From: Verrucomicrobium spinosum DSM 4136 = JCM 18804
GTDB taxonomy: Bacteria > Verrucomicrobiota > Verrucomicrobiia > Verrucomicrobiales > Verrucomicrobiaceae
DNA length: 64,000 nt
Direction of reading: 5' to 3'
NCBI RefSeq assembly: GCF_000172155.1
Contig: NZ_ABIZ01000001.1
Span: 5,489,105-5,553,104 of the forward strand
A program made the position numbers and the translations under genes. The number at the start of each line of letters is the position of its first letter. Position 1 is the stretch's first letter. A model generated the notes under the pieces. That model was given only the letters and a program-made list of their open reading frames with translations. It ran no database searches and was not told where the DNA came from. Positions 32,788 through 41,368 of this stretch are shown piece after piece.

Positions 32788-34517
32788 GAGACTGTGTCAA
32801 AACTCACATCGTTCTCGTCGGTCCTTCGATCACGGCAGTTGGAGGCGCTATTTTCGAATGCGTGGGCGCTCTTCGCTTCCCCCTTCTGCCACATGACTTT
32901 TCGTTTCCACGATTTTGGTCTTCTGATGCCGCTTGAAGGCTTCCTGCAGCGTTGCACCCCCGCAAAAAGCACCCCTCCGCCCCTCCTAGCTGGCTGATGC
33001 CAGCAGGGCCGGGCTCACCCGCTCAAGCAATGCGCGCACTCCCACCACTTTGAGCGCACGCTTCATGTTGTAGGCCAGGGCACTGAGCGTCACCTCCGCA
33101 TTCACCGCTGCCAGTCCACGCGTCAGCAGGGATCCTTGCCCCCACCAAAACTTCATCGTGCCAAAGGGGTGTTCCACCAACCCCTTGCGCCGCGCATACA
33201 CCTCTGGCTGGGCCGCCATGCGCTCCCGCACCCGCTTCATCACCTCCGGGTTCTCCTCATGGCGGATCTTGCGAAGCTTCCCCGTGGTGCACTGCTTCCT
33301 CAAAGGACAGTCCCGGCAGGCCGCAGAGTTCGCGTACACTTCATATCGAAGGCCGCGGATCTGGTTGTCGCTTTTCCGTTCAAGCCTGGCTCCGCCAGGG
33401 CAATGATAGCAGTCCTGTTCCTTGTCGTAGCGCAACTCCTCACGGGCAAACAAGCCCTTCTTCTCCAGGCGATCCTCCCGCTGGGGCACATGCACCTCGA
33501 TGCCCTGGGCCTCGGCGGCCTTCAGATCGTTGATTTGATAGTACCCTCCGTCGGCCACGCCAATGAGCGTCTCCACTTGCAACTGCTCCTTGGCCTGCAC
33601 CGCCATCTTGGTGAACTGCCCAAAGTCGTTGCCCTGGTTGGTGGCTTCGATTTCGACAATAAGATGATGTTCTCCATCGACCACGCTCTGCACGTTGTAG
33701 CCCACGACACTGCCCTGGGCCGTGCTCTTGTTGAGCAAGCGGGCGTCAGGATCGGTGAGTGACACCTGGCTCTCACCGCTCTCTTCAAGGTCCTTCTGCA
33801 TCTGCTCGTAGCGCGCCTTTGCACTCTGGAGCTTGGCGATGCGTTCCTTGAGATCGTCGACGTTTGCCTCTTTGACCGTCCCCAGGGCGTCAGGGGAGTC
33901 TGCGGCGGCATCGTTGAGTTCAAGGTCCTTGAGGTAGCCCTCAATGCCCTTGTCCACGTTCTTGATGAGGTTCTCCAGCTTGGCCTGGGGGAAGTTGCGG
34001 CTCCTGGAGTTGACGGCCTTGAAGAAGGTGCCATCGATGGCCACGAGTTCTGCGCCGAAGAGCGCCAGGTCCCGGCACAGGACATTGAACTGCCGGAAGA
34101 CCTGCTTGAAAGCCGCCCGATGGACGCGCCGAAACTCACTAATGGTCTTGTGGTCGGGGCGCAGGCGTTTGAGCAACCAGATGACCTCCAGATTGCGTTG
34201 GGTCAGATGCTCAAGCTCCCGGCTGGAACGGACCCGGTTGAGATAGCCGTAGATAAAGAGCTTGAGCAGATCACCAGGAGCATAACGAGGTCTGCCGGTG
34301 GCTGCCGGGGCAGTGAGCAGTAGTGGCACCTGCTGGGGGTCCAGGCCCTCAACAAAGGCATCAATGAAGCGCACCGGGTTGCCCTCGGATACATAGTCGT
34401 CCAGGCGTTCAGGCAACAACCACACTTGATCCCGATCCGCACCAGCGATGAAACGACTCATGATCGCGCAGCATCCGCAGCTTGATTGATCGTTCTCAGT
34501 AGTTTTGACACAGTCTC
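32788..34517 (-). mobile_element. complete IS1182-family insertion sequence, ~1,730 bp
   Basis: Perfect 17-bp terminal inverted repeats are present: GAGACTGTGTCAAAACT at 32788-32804 and its complement at 34501-34517. GTGA flanks both ends (32784-32787 and 34518-34521), a plausible 4-bp target duplication. The only gene is the full-length transposase on the minus strand. About 180 nt at the left end are noncoding. Confidence 0.88.
32986..34461 (-). CDS. IS1182 family transposase
   Basis: The protein has 491 residues from the ATG at 34461 (MSRFIAGADRDQVWLLPERL), the usual family start. The N-terminal DUF772 domain has YGYLNRVRSSRELEHLTQRNLEVIWLL and YAPGDLLKLFIYGYL. The DDE domain shows LVAIDGTFFKA and GVADGGYYQ. 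The C-terminal part has a zinc-ribbon-like set of Cys (CYHCPGG, CRDCPLRKQC) and VEHPFGTMKFWWGQG with the catalytic Glu. No frameshift is seen, so it may be active. Confidence 0.95.
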   Translation of the reverse strand: MSRFIAGADRDQVWLLPERLDDYVSEGNPVRFIDAFVEGLDPQQVPLLLTAPAATGRPRYAPGDLLKLFIYGYLNRVRSSRELEHLTQRNLEVIWLLKRLRPDHKTISEFRRVHRAAFKQVFRQFNVLCRDLALFGAELVAIDGTFFKAVNSRSRNFPQAKLENLIKNVDKGIEGYLKDLELNDAAADSPDALGTVKEANVDDLKERIAKLQSAKARYEQMQKDLEESGESQVSLTDPDARLLNKSTAQGSVVGYNVQSVVDGEHHLIVEIEATNQGNDFGQFTKMAVQAKEQLQVETLIGVADGGYYQINDLKAAEAQGIEVHVPQREDRLEKKGLFAREELRYDKEQDCYHCPGGARLERKSDNQIRGLRYEVYANSAACRDCPLRKQCTTGKLRKIRHEENPEVMKRVRERMAAQPEVYARRKGLVEHPFGTMKFWWGQGSLLTRGLAAVNAEVTLSALAYNMKRALKVVGVRALLERVSPALLASAS

Positions 34518-34610
34518 GTGAGCATGCATTGTCACCGGGCACTTCAAAACCGGCCACCGATGGGCGGAATAGACCGGCCAGGCAAATCTACACAACTCGC
34601 GCTGGCCATT

Positions 34611-34847
34611 TGAACATTACCCTTTTAAACACTTCTCTGTCAACGAGTTGTGAGATGGGTTTAAAAAGGTAATCCTAAAAAGGAAAAGGAAACTGCAGTG
34701 AAAATGCCTAAGGCCTTCACGATGTATGAATCCCCATCGCTCCGCGATGGAACTTTTAAGTGATAACGTCTTCCGGTTCAAATCGTTGCAACACAGCGGG
34801 AAGCGGTGTTTTCACCAGTTCCATTTTCCTTTTTAGGGTAATGTTCA
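34611..34847. repeat. MITE-like palindromic element, 237 bp
   Basis: The ends are perfect 12-bp inverted repeats, TGAACATTACCC at 34611-34622 and its complement at 34836-34847. Inside are a 15-bp stem with one mismatch (34616-34630 with 34659-34673), an imperfect inverted pair (34670-34708 with 34805-34842), and CCATCGC-TCC-GCGATGG at 34734-34750. No gene is encoded. No target duplication is obvious. AT content is higher than its surroundings. The rest of 34518-35020 shows no gene I can support. Confidence 0.6.
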
Positions 34848-35020
34848 CTTGCGCCAAATTGGGTGGTACACTCAATGTGCCCATCGGTGGCCGGATATTA
34901 GTGCCCGCTGACAAATGCATGGCGACGAGCGGTCGTGTGGGTAACTTGCTGGTATGGAGAGCAACCGATGCACCTGATCGCGAAGCCACCCTGGTGTCCA
35001 GCCCGCCTACTGTGGCATCA

Positions 35021-35632
35021 CTATTGCTGTTTCTCTGCGGACAGGCAGCATTTCCATCGGTCGATGAAGGCTGCTGCCTCCGCATGACTTCGCAGCCTGA
35101 CAAACTGCACCTCTGTAAACTTCGGATCAGCCAGCATGGCCACATACTTGGCGCGAACCTTCCCGTAGGTGGTCAGCGTCCACCAGATGATGGAGTCCCT
35201 GCTGAGGAACGTTCGTCGGAAAGACTCCCGATTCCCCGTGCCCGGCCAGAGTTCCTCTTTACTCCACACCCGCGTGACAGCCCGCCTGATGGCCTGCCAC
35301 ATCGTGGTGCGGAAGGGATAGTCCAGCCAGATGACCAAATCCACCCGGGCCCACTTCACCGGGACGGTTCGAGTGTAGTTGCCGTCCAGTACCCAAGCGG
35401 GCTCATCCACGGCCGCCTGCACCCGGGCAAAGAATTCTACGTCTGTGGCTTGGCGCCAGTTGGCACCCCAGAAGAGGCTGTCCATCTCGACAAACGGCAA
35501 ATTCAACTGGCCGGCAAGACGCCTGGCGAAGGTAGATTTCCCACTGCCACTGGTGCCGATCACATTGATACGCCTCGGCGCAGGCCCATTCCAATCGCGT
35601 GCAATGGCAGTGAGGCGAGTCTCAGTCCCCAT
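35021..35632 (-). CDS. P-loop nucleoside/shikimate-kinase-like protein (FlaR / topology-modulation type)
   Basis: The protein has about 203 residues from the ATG at 35632; an in-frame ATG at 35656 would add eight residues. The Walker A motif GTSGSGKS lies near residue 26. It is followed by FARRLAGQLNLPFVEMDSLFWGANW and WVLDGNYTRT, a pattern found in small proteins annotated as adenylate kinase-like or DNA topology modulation (FlaR). The real substrate of this family is not known. It is the last gene of the map-hisA-kinase run, 72 nt after hisA. Confidence 0.82.
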   Translation of the reverse strand: MGTETRLTAIARDWNGPAPRRINVIGTSGSGKSTFARRLAGQLNLPFVEMDSLFWGANWRQATDVEFFARVQAAVDEPAWVLDGNYTRTVPVKWARVDLVIWLDYPFRTTMWQAIRRAVTRVWSKEELWPGTGNRESFRRTFLSRDSIIWWTLTTYGKVRAKYVAMLADPKFTEVQFVRLRSHAEAAAFIDRWKCCLSAEKQQ

Positions 35633-35704
35633 AGGGTGAGACCAATAACACGCCACCGCCCATGCCGCATCCAGCTTTCACGAGGCGAGATCCCGCAGCT
35701 ACAG

Positions 35705-36469
35705 CTACCGCCGGTTGAACGCCACGCAGTCCTCGTACTTGGCGAGCTTGCCGCCAAAAATGTCCAGGGCGCTCCCAATGGTCACATCGACTCGCCCCCC
35801 ACTGATATCCTCAACACGCTTGAGGTCTGCCACACTCCTGGCTCCACCAGCGTAGGTCACCGGCTTCTCACACCAGAGGCTCAGGCACTGCACCAGAGAT
35901 TCATCGATCCCCTCGCACTTGCCCTCCACATCGACCGCATGAATCAGGAACTCGTCACAATAGCAAGCCAGGCGGTCAAAGGCATCACCATCAACGATCA
36001 GGTCCGTCATTGTCTGCCAACGATTCATCGCCACCACCCATCCATCCTGATTCGCCCGGCAGCTCAGGTCCAAAACCAGACGCGACGCACCGACCTCATT
36101 CACCATCTGCTGCAACCGAGCTTCGCTGAAGCGGTACGCATCATCAAAAACGTAGCTCGTCACGATCACATGACTGGCCCCCGCCTCAAGATACTTCGCG
36201 GCATTCTCAGGGCGAATCCCGCCCCCTACATGCAACCCGCCCGGATAAGCCTGAAGCGCGGAGATCGCCGCCTCCTCATTCCCCCTGCCCAGCATGATCA
36301 CGTGGCCACCAGCCAGACCGTCTTCACGGTACTTCTCTGCGAACCATGCCGCTGGCTTTTCGCTGACAAAGTTCTCTTTCGGCCCCTCACCCTCATCTTT
36401 GAGGGTGGAACCGACGATCTGCTTCACTTTGCCATCGTGAAGATCAATGCAGGGGCGGAACCGGGTCAT
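35705..36469 (-). CDS. hisA: HisA, eukaryote-type ProFAR isomerase
   Basis: The protein has 254 residues. It starts MTRFRPCIDLHDGKVKQIVG and shows GGGIRPENAAKYLEAGASHVIVTSYVF and TYAGGARSVADLKRVEDISGGRVDVTIGSALDIFGG. The catalytic Asp8-equivalent is in CIDLHDG and the second Asp is in IHAVDVEGKCEG. These features match the fungal/plant-type HisA found in some bacteria. It converts ProFAR to PRFAR in histidine synthesis. No other his gene is nearby, and it starts 4 nt after map, so it appears to be expressed with a translation gene. Confidence 0.9.
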   Translation of the reverse strand: MTRFRPCIDLHDGKVKQIVGSTLKDEGEGPKENFVSEKPAAWFAEKYREDGLAGGHVIMLGRGNEEAAISALQAYPGGLHVGGGIRPENAAKYLEAGASHVIVTSYVFDDAYRFSEARLQQMVNEVGASRLVLDLSCRANQDGWVVAMNRWQTMTDLIVDGDAFDRLACYCDEFLIHAVDVEGKCEGIDESLVQCLSLWCEKPVTYAGGARSVADLKRVEDISGGRVDVTIGSALDIFGGKLAKYEDCVAFNRR

Positions 36470-36473
36470 GGCC

Positions 36474-37298
36474 TCAGGCGACCGTGCGATTAAGCGGAGT
36501 CGTCAGACGCGGATTCAATCGCGGCCGCGCTGTCAGCACCTCGGGCTCCCCATCGGTGATCAAGACCACGTGCTCATAATGAGCGCTGGGCTTGTTGTCC
36601 ATCGTCAGCACCGTCCAGCCGTCGCTCAAGATCTTTGTCTGCTCGGCACCCATGTTGATCATAGGCTCAATTGCCAACGTCATCCCGGTGCGGAGCCGAG
36701 GACGAGCGCCCTTCACGCCATAGTTCGGCACCTGAGGTTCTTCGTGAAGTTTGCGTCCAACGCCATGCCCCACGAACTCCCGGACCACCGAGAAACCAAA
36801 ACGCCGCACATAGTTCTCAACCGAGTGACACAGGTCACCCAACATCAAGCCGTCGCGCGCCCAGTCGATGGCCACTTCAAGCGCATCTTCCGTGGCGGAG
36901 AGCAACTTCTGCACATCCGGTGCAATCGGAGGAACCGGCACTGTCAGAGCATTGTCCCCGACCCAGCCGTCCTTGATGATGCCGACATCAATCTTAACGA
37001 TGTCGCCCGGCTTGATCGGAACGTTGTTGCCGATCCCATGGACCACCACATCATTCAGACCAATGCAGGCATAGGCTGGGAAGGGTCCACCCGCACCTTT
37101 GTATTTGTAGAAGGCGCTCACCGCCCCTTGGGCCTTGATCTCGGCAGCGACGAACTTGTCCAACTCGGCAGTAGTCATGCCGGGCTCGACCAAGGCGGCC
37201 GTCTTCAGAAGAATGTCACGCGCCAGGCCACATGCAGCGCGAATACCGTCCAGGGCTTTGCCATGTCGGGTGGGAATACGGTCAAACGAAAGTGCCAT
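36474..37298 (-). CDS. map: type I methionine aminopeptidase
   Basis: The protein has 274 residues from the ATG at 37298 (MALSFDRIPTRHG); upstream in-frame codons pass through the terminator and are not used. The five metal ligands are recognisable: Asp in KIDVGIIKDGW and GDNA, His in FVGHGVGR, Glu in AIEPMIN and Glu in HYEHVVLI. It removes initiator Met from nascent proteins. It lies just after secY, as in many bacteria, but a strong hairpin separates them, so it probably has its own promoter or is read at reduced level. Confidence 0.95.
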   Translation of the reverse strand: MALSFDRIPTRHGKALDGIRAACGLARDILLKTAALVEPGMTTAELDKFVAAEIKAQGAVSAFYKYKGAGGPFPAYACIGLNDVVVHGIGNNVPIKPGDIVKIDVGIIKDGWVGDNALTVPVPPIAPDVQKLLSATEDALEVAIDWARDGLMLGDLCHSVENYVRRFGFSVVREFVGHGVGRKLHEEPQVPNYGVKGARPRLRTGMTLAIEPMINMGAEQTKILSDGWTVLTMDNKPSAHYEHVVLITDGEPEVLTARPRLNPRLTTPLNRTVA

Positions 37299-37322
37299 TG
37301 CAATGCGATGTCTATAAACAAA

Positions 37323-37349
37323 TGCGCCCCGCAGAATCTGCGGGGCGCA
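37323..37349 (-). terminator. intrinsic terminator between secY and map
   Basis: A perfect 12-bp stem, TGCGCCCCGCAG/CTGCGGGGCGCA with a 3-nt loop, is followed in the minus direction by TTTGTTTATAG. It lies 16 nt after the secY stop and 24 nt before the map start. It should end or attenuate the ribosomal operon transcript. Confidence 0.85.
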
Positions 37350-37365
37350 ATCAATTTGGCAAAAG

Positions 37366-38871
37366 TTATTTGCCGTGGAAGATCGCGAACGATACCCCAA
37401 TCAGGGCAATTACCGCGATAACGGTCCAAAGCATCACCACCAGTTTCGGATTGGCGGCGATACCACCGGACTGACCCGGACGGTCGAAACGACCGCGAAT
37501 CTTGCCCTTGCGGAGGAAACCGTCGTAGTGGCGTTGCAGCAAGTGGGTTTCTACTTGGCGCATCATGTCGAGCACCACACCCACAAGGATCAGGATGCTC
37601 GTACCACCGAAGAACTGGCTCACGCGAGGATCCAGGTTGACCTGCTTTTGCAGCAGCATCGGGAAAACGTAGATCAGGGTCAGGAACAAGGCACCGGCGA
37701 AAGTGAGGCGGCTCATGGTGAAATCCATGAAATCAGCCGTCGGCTTCCCAGGGCGAACTCCGGGAATATAGCCACCGCTCTTCTTGAGATCTTCCGCAAT
37801 CTGGTTTGGCTGGAACATCGTCGCCACCCAGAAGTAGCTGAAGAAGAAGATCAGAGACGTGGAGATGACCACATAAGGAGTACCGCTGGTCAGCCATTCC
37901 GCCCACTGGCGCACACTGGCGACATCCGGGAAAAGGAAGCTGATGATCTGGGAGGGGAAGAGCACGATCGCCTGGGCAAAGATGATGGGCATCACGCCTG
38001 CATAGTTCACCTTGAGCGGCATGTACTGAGTCTGCCCGCCGTACACTTTGCGGCCCACCACGCGCTTGGCGTACTGGATCGGAATGCGGCGCTGGGCCTG
38101 CGTGAGGGCGATGATGCCTGCGATCACGACGATGAGGAGAGTGATGAGCCCCAGCAATGTCAGTGCATCCATGGCACCGGCACCTTCGCGACCGATGTAG
38201 GTCTTCCACACACGCACCAGGGCGCCAGGGAGTTCAGCCACAATGTTGATACAGATCAGAAGCGACACACCGTTGCCGATGCCGCGTTCAGTGATTTGTT
38301 CGCCGAGCCACATGATGAACAAGCTGCCCGCCGTCATGGCAAACACAGCTGGAATCACAAAGCTCCAGAATCCATAGTCAGGCACCAATGGGCCATACTT
38401 GCCCATGATCTCCTCAAGACCGTGCAGGAAGATGTTTTGTCCCGGGTTCTTGAGTGAGACAGCAAGCAGATAGCCCTGGAACACACAAAGACCAACCGTG
38501 GCAAACCGAGTCCACTGGTTGATCTTCTGGCGTCCACCGTCCTCACGGGAGAGCTTGCTGATGCTAGGCACGACCGCGGTCAGCAGCTGCATCATGATGC
38601 TGGCGCTGATGTAGGGCATGATCCCCAAGGCAAAAATCGCACAGCGCTCCAGACCGCCACCGCTGAACACATTCAACAAAGCCGCAGCTGCAGCAAAGGG
38701 TGAGGCAGACGCCTCTGCCTTGCTGTCAATCCACGCCTGTAGCACGTGGGGATTCACACCCGGCAGCGTGATCGCATAGCCGATGCGCACAATGACGATC
38801 ATGGCCAGTGTGTAGAGGATGCGTTGGCGCAGATCCGGTATTTTGAAGATGTTGACGAAAGCGGAGATCAT
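37366..38871 (-). CDS. secY: SecY preprotein translocase subunit
   Basis: The protein has 501 residues, longer than the usual ~440. It starts MISAFVNIFKIPDLRQRILYTLAMIVIVRIGYAITLPGV and has the ten-helix SecY pattern, including ALGIMPYISASIMMQLL, the GIGNGVSLLI block, and AIPFVGRxxx-like cytosolic loops. Extra length comes from a ~15-residue Ala/Ser-rich insertion after helix 1 and a longer tail. It forms the channel of the Sec translocon. It is the final gene of the ribosomal run, as usual. Confidence 0.97.
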   Translation of the reverse strand: MISAFVNIFKIPDLRQRILYTLAMIVIVRIGYAITLPGVNPHVLQAWIDSKAEASASPFAAAAALLNVFSGGGLERCAIFALGIMPYISASIMMQLLTAVVPSISKLSREDGGRQKINQWTRFATVGLCVFQGYLLAVSLKNPGQNIFLHGLEEIMGKYGPLVPDYGFWSFVIPAVFAMTAGSLFIMWLGEQITERGIGNGVSLLICINIVAELPGALVRVWKTYIGREGAGAMDALTLLGLITLLIVVIAGIIALTQAQRRIPIQYAKRVVGRKVYGGQTQYMPLKVNYAGVMPIIFAQAIVLFPSQIISFLFPDVASVRQWAEWLTSGTPYVVISTSLIFFFSYFWVATMFQPNQIAEDLKKSGGYIPGVRPGKPTADFMDFTMSRLTFAGALFLTLIYVFPMLLQKQVNLDPRVSQFFGGTSILILVGVVLDMMRQVETHLLQRHYDGFLRKGKIRGRFDRPGQSGGIAANPKLVVMLWTVIAVIALIGVSFAIFHGK

Positions 38872-38898
38872 GATGTGAGGTCGTGTCTTAAAATAGCA

Positions 38899-38925
38899 AG
38901 CGACTCAGGACAAAGCTGAGCCGCT
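38899..38925 (-). promoter_or_regulatory. hairpin between rplO and secY (possible attenuator)
   Basis: AGCGACTCAG and CTGAGCCGCT form a 10-bp stem with one G-U pair in the minus-strand RNA and a 7-nt loop. TTGCTATTTT follows in the minus direction. It could lower transcription into secY or stabilise the upstream mRNA end; the U-run is weak. Confidence 0.4.
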
Positions 38926-38964
38926 CGCGAAGAACATTGATGTAACCTGGCCGCAAGGCAAGGT

Positions 38965-39414
38965 TTATGCGGTCAGAGTTACCGTGCCGCCAGCCTTTTC
39001 AATCTTCTCTTTGGCGGAGGCACTGATCTTGTCCACCTGGACGGTCAGTTTACGCTCCACAACGCCGTCGCCGAGAATCTTCACCACGTCGCAACGGCGC
39101 TTCACCAGACCCACATCACGAAGGGACTGCTGGTTCACCACTGCGCCGTCGTCGAAACGGCCATCAAGGTCACCGACATTGACCACTTCCGTGATGTCAC
39201 GGAACTGGGTGTTGTTGAAACCCTTCTTGGGAAGCCGACGGTGAAGGGGCATCTGGCCACCTTCAAAGCCAGGGCGAATCGCGCCGCCGGAGCGTGCTTT
39301 CTGCCCCTTGTGTCCACGGCCTGAAGTCTTGCCGTGACCCGAGCTCTCACCGCAGCCAACACGCTTGCGGCGGTGCTTGGCCCCGGGCTGGGGTTTAAGG
39401 TTGTGCAGTCTCAT
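38965..39414 (-). CDS. rplO: 50S ribosomal protein L15
   Basis: The protein has 149 residues. MRLHNLKPQPGAKHRRKRVGCGESSGHGKTSGRGHKGQ and the GFEGGQMPLHRRLPKKGF block are diagnostic. It follows rpsE directly; the rpmD (L30) gene usually between them is missing, since only 36 nt separate the two. Confidence 0.98.
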   Translation of the reverse strand: MRLHNLKPQPGAKHRRKRVGCGESSGHGKTSGRGHKGQKARSGGAIRPGFEGGQMPLHRRLPKKGFNNTQFRDITEVVNVGDLDGRFDDGAVVNQQSLRDVGLVKRRCDVVKILGDGVVERKLTVQVDKISASAKEKIEKAGGTVTLTA

Positions 39415-39450
39415 AGTCTTAATCTAAGGGTATAGGTTGCCGGGCGGACC

Positions 39451-39990
39451 TTAGAGAGCAGCTTTCTCAGCCACTTTCTTGCCGCGCATCTTGAGGATTT
39501 CATCAGGAAGGCGCAGAGCAGCAAGAGCCGCCAGGGTTGCCTTCACCACGTTGGCGTGGTTGCTGGAGCCAAAGGACTTCGCAAGGACGTCCTTGATGCC
39601 AGCCGCTTCACACACTGCACGCACACCGCCACCGGCGATGATGCCCGTACCAGGGGAGGCGGGCTTGAGCAGTACGCGGCCACCGCCATGTTCACCCATC
39701 ACTTCGTGCGGGATGGTGGCGTTGAGAATGTTGACCTTCACGAGATCCTTGCGGGAAGATTCCGTCGCCTTCTTGATTGCGTCGGACACCTCGTTGGCTT
39801 TGCCGAAGCCGAAGCCTACTTTGCCCTGGAGATCGCCAGCCACCACGAGGGCGCTGAAGCTGAAGCGACGACCACCCTTCACGACCTTGGCGCAGCGGTT
39901 GATGAAAACCACCTTCTCGGACATGTCGGAACGGGACTCGGATTCCTGACGCTGATTGCCGCCCCGGGGGTTCCTGTTAAACGTTGCCAT
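39451..39990 (-). CDS. rpsE: 30S ribosomal protein S5
   Basis: The protein has 179 residues. The S5 core begins [27 protein letters not shown] and continues with [17 protein letters not shown] and the [26 protein letters not shown] block. The first ~22 residues are a basic/polar extension; an internal Met (MSEKVVF) is an alternative start. It lies 17 nt after rplR. Confidence 0.98.
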   Translation of the reverse strand: MATFNRNPRGGNQRQESESRSDMSEKVVFINRCAKVVKGGRRFSFSALVVAGDLQGKVGFGFGKANEVSDAIKKATESSRKDLVKVNILNATIPHEVMGEHGGGRVLLKPASPGTGIIAGGGVRAVCEAAGIKDVLAKSFGSSNHANVVKATLAALAALRLPDEILKMRGKKVAEKAAL

Positions 39991-40007
39991 AGTGTTGCGA
40001 GTGATGA

Positions 40008-40364
40008 TTAGAACTGAAGACCCTTGGCGCGCGCGGCATCAGCCAGCGCTTTGACTTTGCCGTGAAAGAAGAAACCGCCGCGGTCGAACACCACGCTCGT
40101 GATGTTCTTCTCAAGAGCGCGTTCAGCGATCGCCTCACCCACCTTGGTGGCGTTGGCCACGTTGGCGGCTTTGGAAGCAAGCGCCGCTTCGATCGTCGAA
40201 GCCGACACAATCGTCTTGCCCTCGTCATCATTGATGAGCTGGGCGTACACGCGTTGATTGGAGAAATGAACCGCGAGACGGGGGCGCTCGGCCGTCCCCC
40301 GAAGGGTCTTGCGAATACGGGCATGAACGAGGCGCCGGATCGCTTTGCGTTTGATGGTAGCCAT
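40008..40364 (-). CDS. rplR: 50S ribosomal protein L18
   Basis: The protein has 118 residues. [37 protein letters not shown] and the final [20 protein letters not shown] block match L18, which binds 5S rRNA. It lies 21 nt after rplF. Confidence 0.98.
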   Translation of the reverse strand: MATIKRKAIRRLVHARIRKTLRGTAERPRLAVHFSNQRVYAQLINDDEGKTIVSASTIEAALASKAANVANATKVGEAIAERALEKNITSVVFDRGGFFFHGKVKALADAARAKGLQF

Positions 40365-40385
40365 GATGTGTCTCTGCGAAATGGG

Positions 40386-40922
40386 TTACTTGACGCTCTT
40401 GCCTTCCTTGCGGCGGACGTGTTCGCCCACATAACGCACACCCTTGCCCTTGTAAGGCTCCGGCGGGTAGTAGCCGCGGACGTCAGCGGCGAACTGGCCG
40501 ACGACCTGCTTGTCGATGCCTTCCACGCTGATCTTCGTGTTCTCATTCACCGTAACCTTGAGGCCCTGGGGAATGGGGTGAAGCAGCGGGTGGGAATAAC
40601 CGAGGCTCAAGTCCAGATTGGAACCCTTGACGGCGGCACGGAAGCCCACGCCCTGGATTTCGAGGTCCTTTTTGAAGCCAGTGCTCACACCGTGGACCAT
40701 GTTGCTGATCAGACGCTGGGCCGTGCCATGGAGGGCACGCACGCGGCGGTCTTCAGAAGCGCGGGTCACAGCCAGAGACTGGCCGTCCTGTTGAAGAGTG
40801 ATGCCTTCGGGGAGAACGTAGTCAAGCTTGCCCTTGGGGCCCTCGACGTGCACGTTGTTGCCAGCGATCTTGACGCTGACTTTGTCCGGAAGTGCGATGG
40901 GTTGTTTACCTACTCGTGACAT
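40386..40922 (-). CDS. rplF: 50S ribosomal protein L6
   Basis: The protein has 178 residues. MSRVGKQPIALPDKVSVKIAGNNVHVEGPKGKL opens the protein and the C-terminal YYPPEPYKGKGVRYVGEHVRRKEGKS is the second repeat's rRNA-binding end. It lies 18 nt after rpsH. Confidence 0.98.
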   Translation of the reverse strand: MSRVGKQPIALPDKVSVKIAGNNVHVEGPKGKLDYVLPEGITLQQDGQSLAVTRASEDRRVRALHGTAQRLISNMVHGVSTGFKKDLEIQGVGFRAAVKGSNLDLSLGYSHPLLHPIPQGLKVTVNENTKISVEGIDKQVVGQFAADVRGYYPPEPYKGKGVRYVGEHVRRKEGKSVK

Positions 40923-40940
40923 GATTCAGTTCCTCCTCAC

Positions 40941-41339
40941 TTACCAGACTTTTGCCAGCAGCTCGCCGCCGACATTTGCTTTGCGCGCTTTCGCGCCCGT
41001 CATCACACCCTTGGGTGTGGAGAGAATGGTGATACCCAAGCCACCCAGAACGCGGGGGACATCGTCCACACCCACATAGTGGCGCAGACCGGGCTTGCTC
41101 ACACGCTTCACATCAGTGATGGCAGGAGTCTTGCCCTGGTACTTGAGTTTCACCTGGATCTGGGGCTTGCCGTCATTCGGCTGCACCTCGTAGGACCAGA
41201 TGTAGCCTTCTTCCTGAAGGATACGGGCGACTTCCGCCTTGATCTTGGAGTACGGCGCGCTTGCACCTTCCTTGGCAGCGCGGCTCGCATTCTTGATGCG
41301 GGTGAGGAAGTCGGAAATGGGGTCGGTCAGAACGCTCAT
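40941..41339 (-). CDS. rpsH: 30S ribosomal protein S8
   Basis: The protein has 132 residues. DPISDFLTRIKNASRA opens it and the C-terminal GLGITILSTPKGVMTGAKARKANVGGELL is diagnostic. It follows rplE after 29 nt; rpsN (S14), usually between these genes, is missing here. Confidence 0.98.
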   Translation of the reverse strand: MSVLTDPISDFLTRIKNASRAAKEGASAPYSKIKAEVARILQEEGYIWSYEVQPNDGKPQIQVKLKYQGKTPAITDVKRVSKPGLRHYVGVDDVPRVLGGLGITILSTPKGVMTGAKARKANVGGELLAKVW

Positions 41340-41368
41340 TTTATTGGCCTGGGTCTTGAAATAATTGA

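Noticed and set aside
34740-34800. Possible tRNA (a GGTTCAAATC T-loop-like string at 34776)
   Set aside because: No acceptor stem, D-arm or anticodon arm can be placed around it.
34756-35145. A 129-residue minus-strand frame overlapping the kinase end and the MITE-like element
   Set aside because: No family features; it begins inside a real gene and ends in repeat sequence.
34760-36493. A 577-residue plus-strand open frame
   Set aside because: It covers two clear minus-strand genes (P-loop kinase and hisA) and has no motif of its own.
41340-41368. Search for rpsN (S14) between rplE and rpsH
   Set aside because: Only 29 nt separate the genes, too few for any ribosomal protein.
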